Source of the DNA: Cyclobacterium marinum DSM 745
GTDB lineage: Bacteria; Bacteroidota; Bacteroidia; Cytophagales; Cyclobacteriaceae
Assembly (NCBI RefSeq): GCF_000222485.1
Contig: NC_015914.1
Coordinates: 434,001-498,000 of the forward strand
DNA length: 64,000 nucleotides
Direction of reading: 5' to 3'
Positions within the stretch are counted from its first letter, which is position 1. Each line of letters begins with the position of its first letter. Below the pieces are notes generated by a model, which saw only the letters and a list, made by a program, of their open reading frames with translations, did no database searches and was not told the origin of the DNA. The position numbers were made by a program, and so were the translations under genes. Positions 63,864-64,000 of this stretch are shown here, piece after piece.

Positions 63864-64000
63864 AAAAACTAAATACCTCAGAAAAATTATGTTAATTAAT
63901 TCCAATTGCCAATGATAATAATAAATTAAGTTTATTCCTTTTTATCAAGTCGAAATTAAAACCATGATAATGGGAGGCTCCTGATAATTATTCCACCAAT

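Overview
The window looks like a chromosomal segment of a marine-type Bacteroidota, most likely Cytophagales/Cyclobacteriaceae. The evidence is a SusC/SusD pair, type IX secretion substrates with gliding-motility-type C-termini beside a PorP/SprF protein, signal peptides ending in AQ, TAnnTTTG-like promoters and almost no Shine-Dalgarno sites. No tRNA, rRNA, CRISPR array, integrase or intact insertion sequence was found.

Layout. 1-3 kb is a worn region: a secreted DUF4412-like protein, a GNAT acetyltransferase, one gene cut by an in-frame TGA, and a frameshifted gene tail. 3-11 kb holds an amino-acid permease, a thioredoxin-fold protein and a 1618-residue exonuclease-RecQ-UvrD fusion. 11-18 kb has a BNR-repeat protein, a frameshifted YhhN-family gene, an AraC regulator with a VOC lipoprotein, five tandem 151-bp repeats, a GreA-like protein, an aminopeptidase P and a DUF4235-like protein. 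18-31 kb is one minus-strand catabolic locus: SusC, SusD, a terminator, two tandem neutral-ceramidase-like enzymes, a heparinase II/III-like protein and two amidohydrolases. The outer-membrane pair would import a substrate that the other enzymes cut; the substrate cannot be read from sequence.

31-38 kb is gene-poor and carries two copies of a ~200-bp element with paired arms that change together, plus DUF5996 and DUF2442 genes, a NagX-like acyltransferase, a cupin, and a ROK kinase with a TPR lipoprotein. 40-47 kb is mostly housekeeping: GT2, YbaB/EbfC, hisS, a 49-residue basic protein, a YfcE-type phosphoesterase, pdhB and ffh, with several clear terminators. 47-53 kb encodes a 1455-residue type IX secretion substrate followed at 3 nt by its PorP/SprF partner. 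53-64 kb has a SulP transporter, an NAD(P)-binding protein, a YfhO/glycosyltransferase/FkbM-methyltransferase run likely making surface glycan, and a second large type IX secretion substrate facing it.

Strongest candidates for something undescribed: the ~200-bp repeated structured element (31.8, 36.1 and, weakly, 47.7 kb), the ceramidase/heparinase/amidohydrolase SusCD locus, and the small basic protein at 43.2 kb. All assignments are by reading the sequence; no database search was run.
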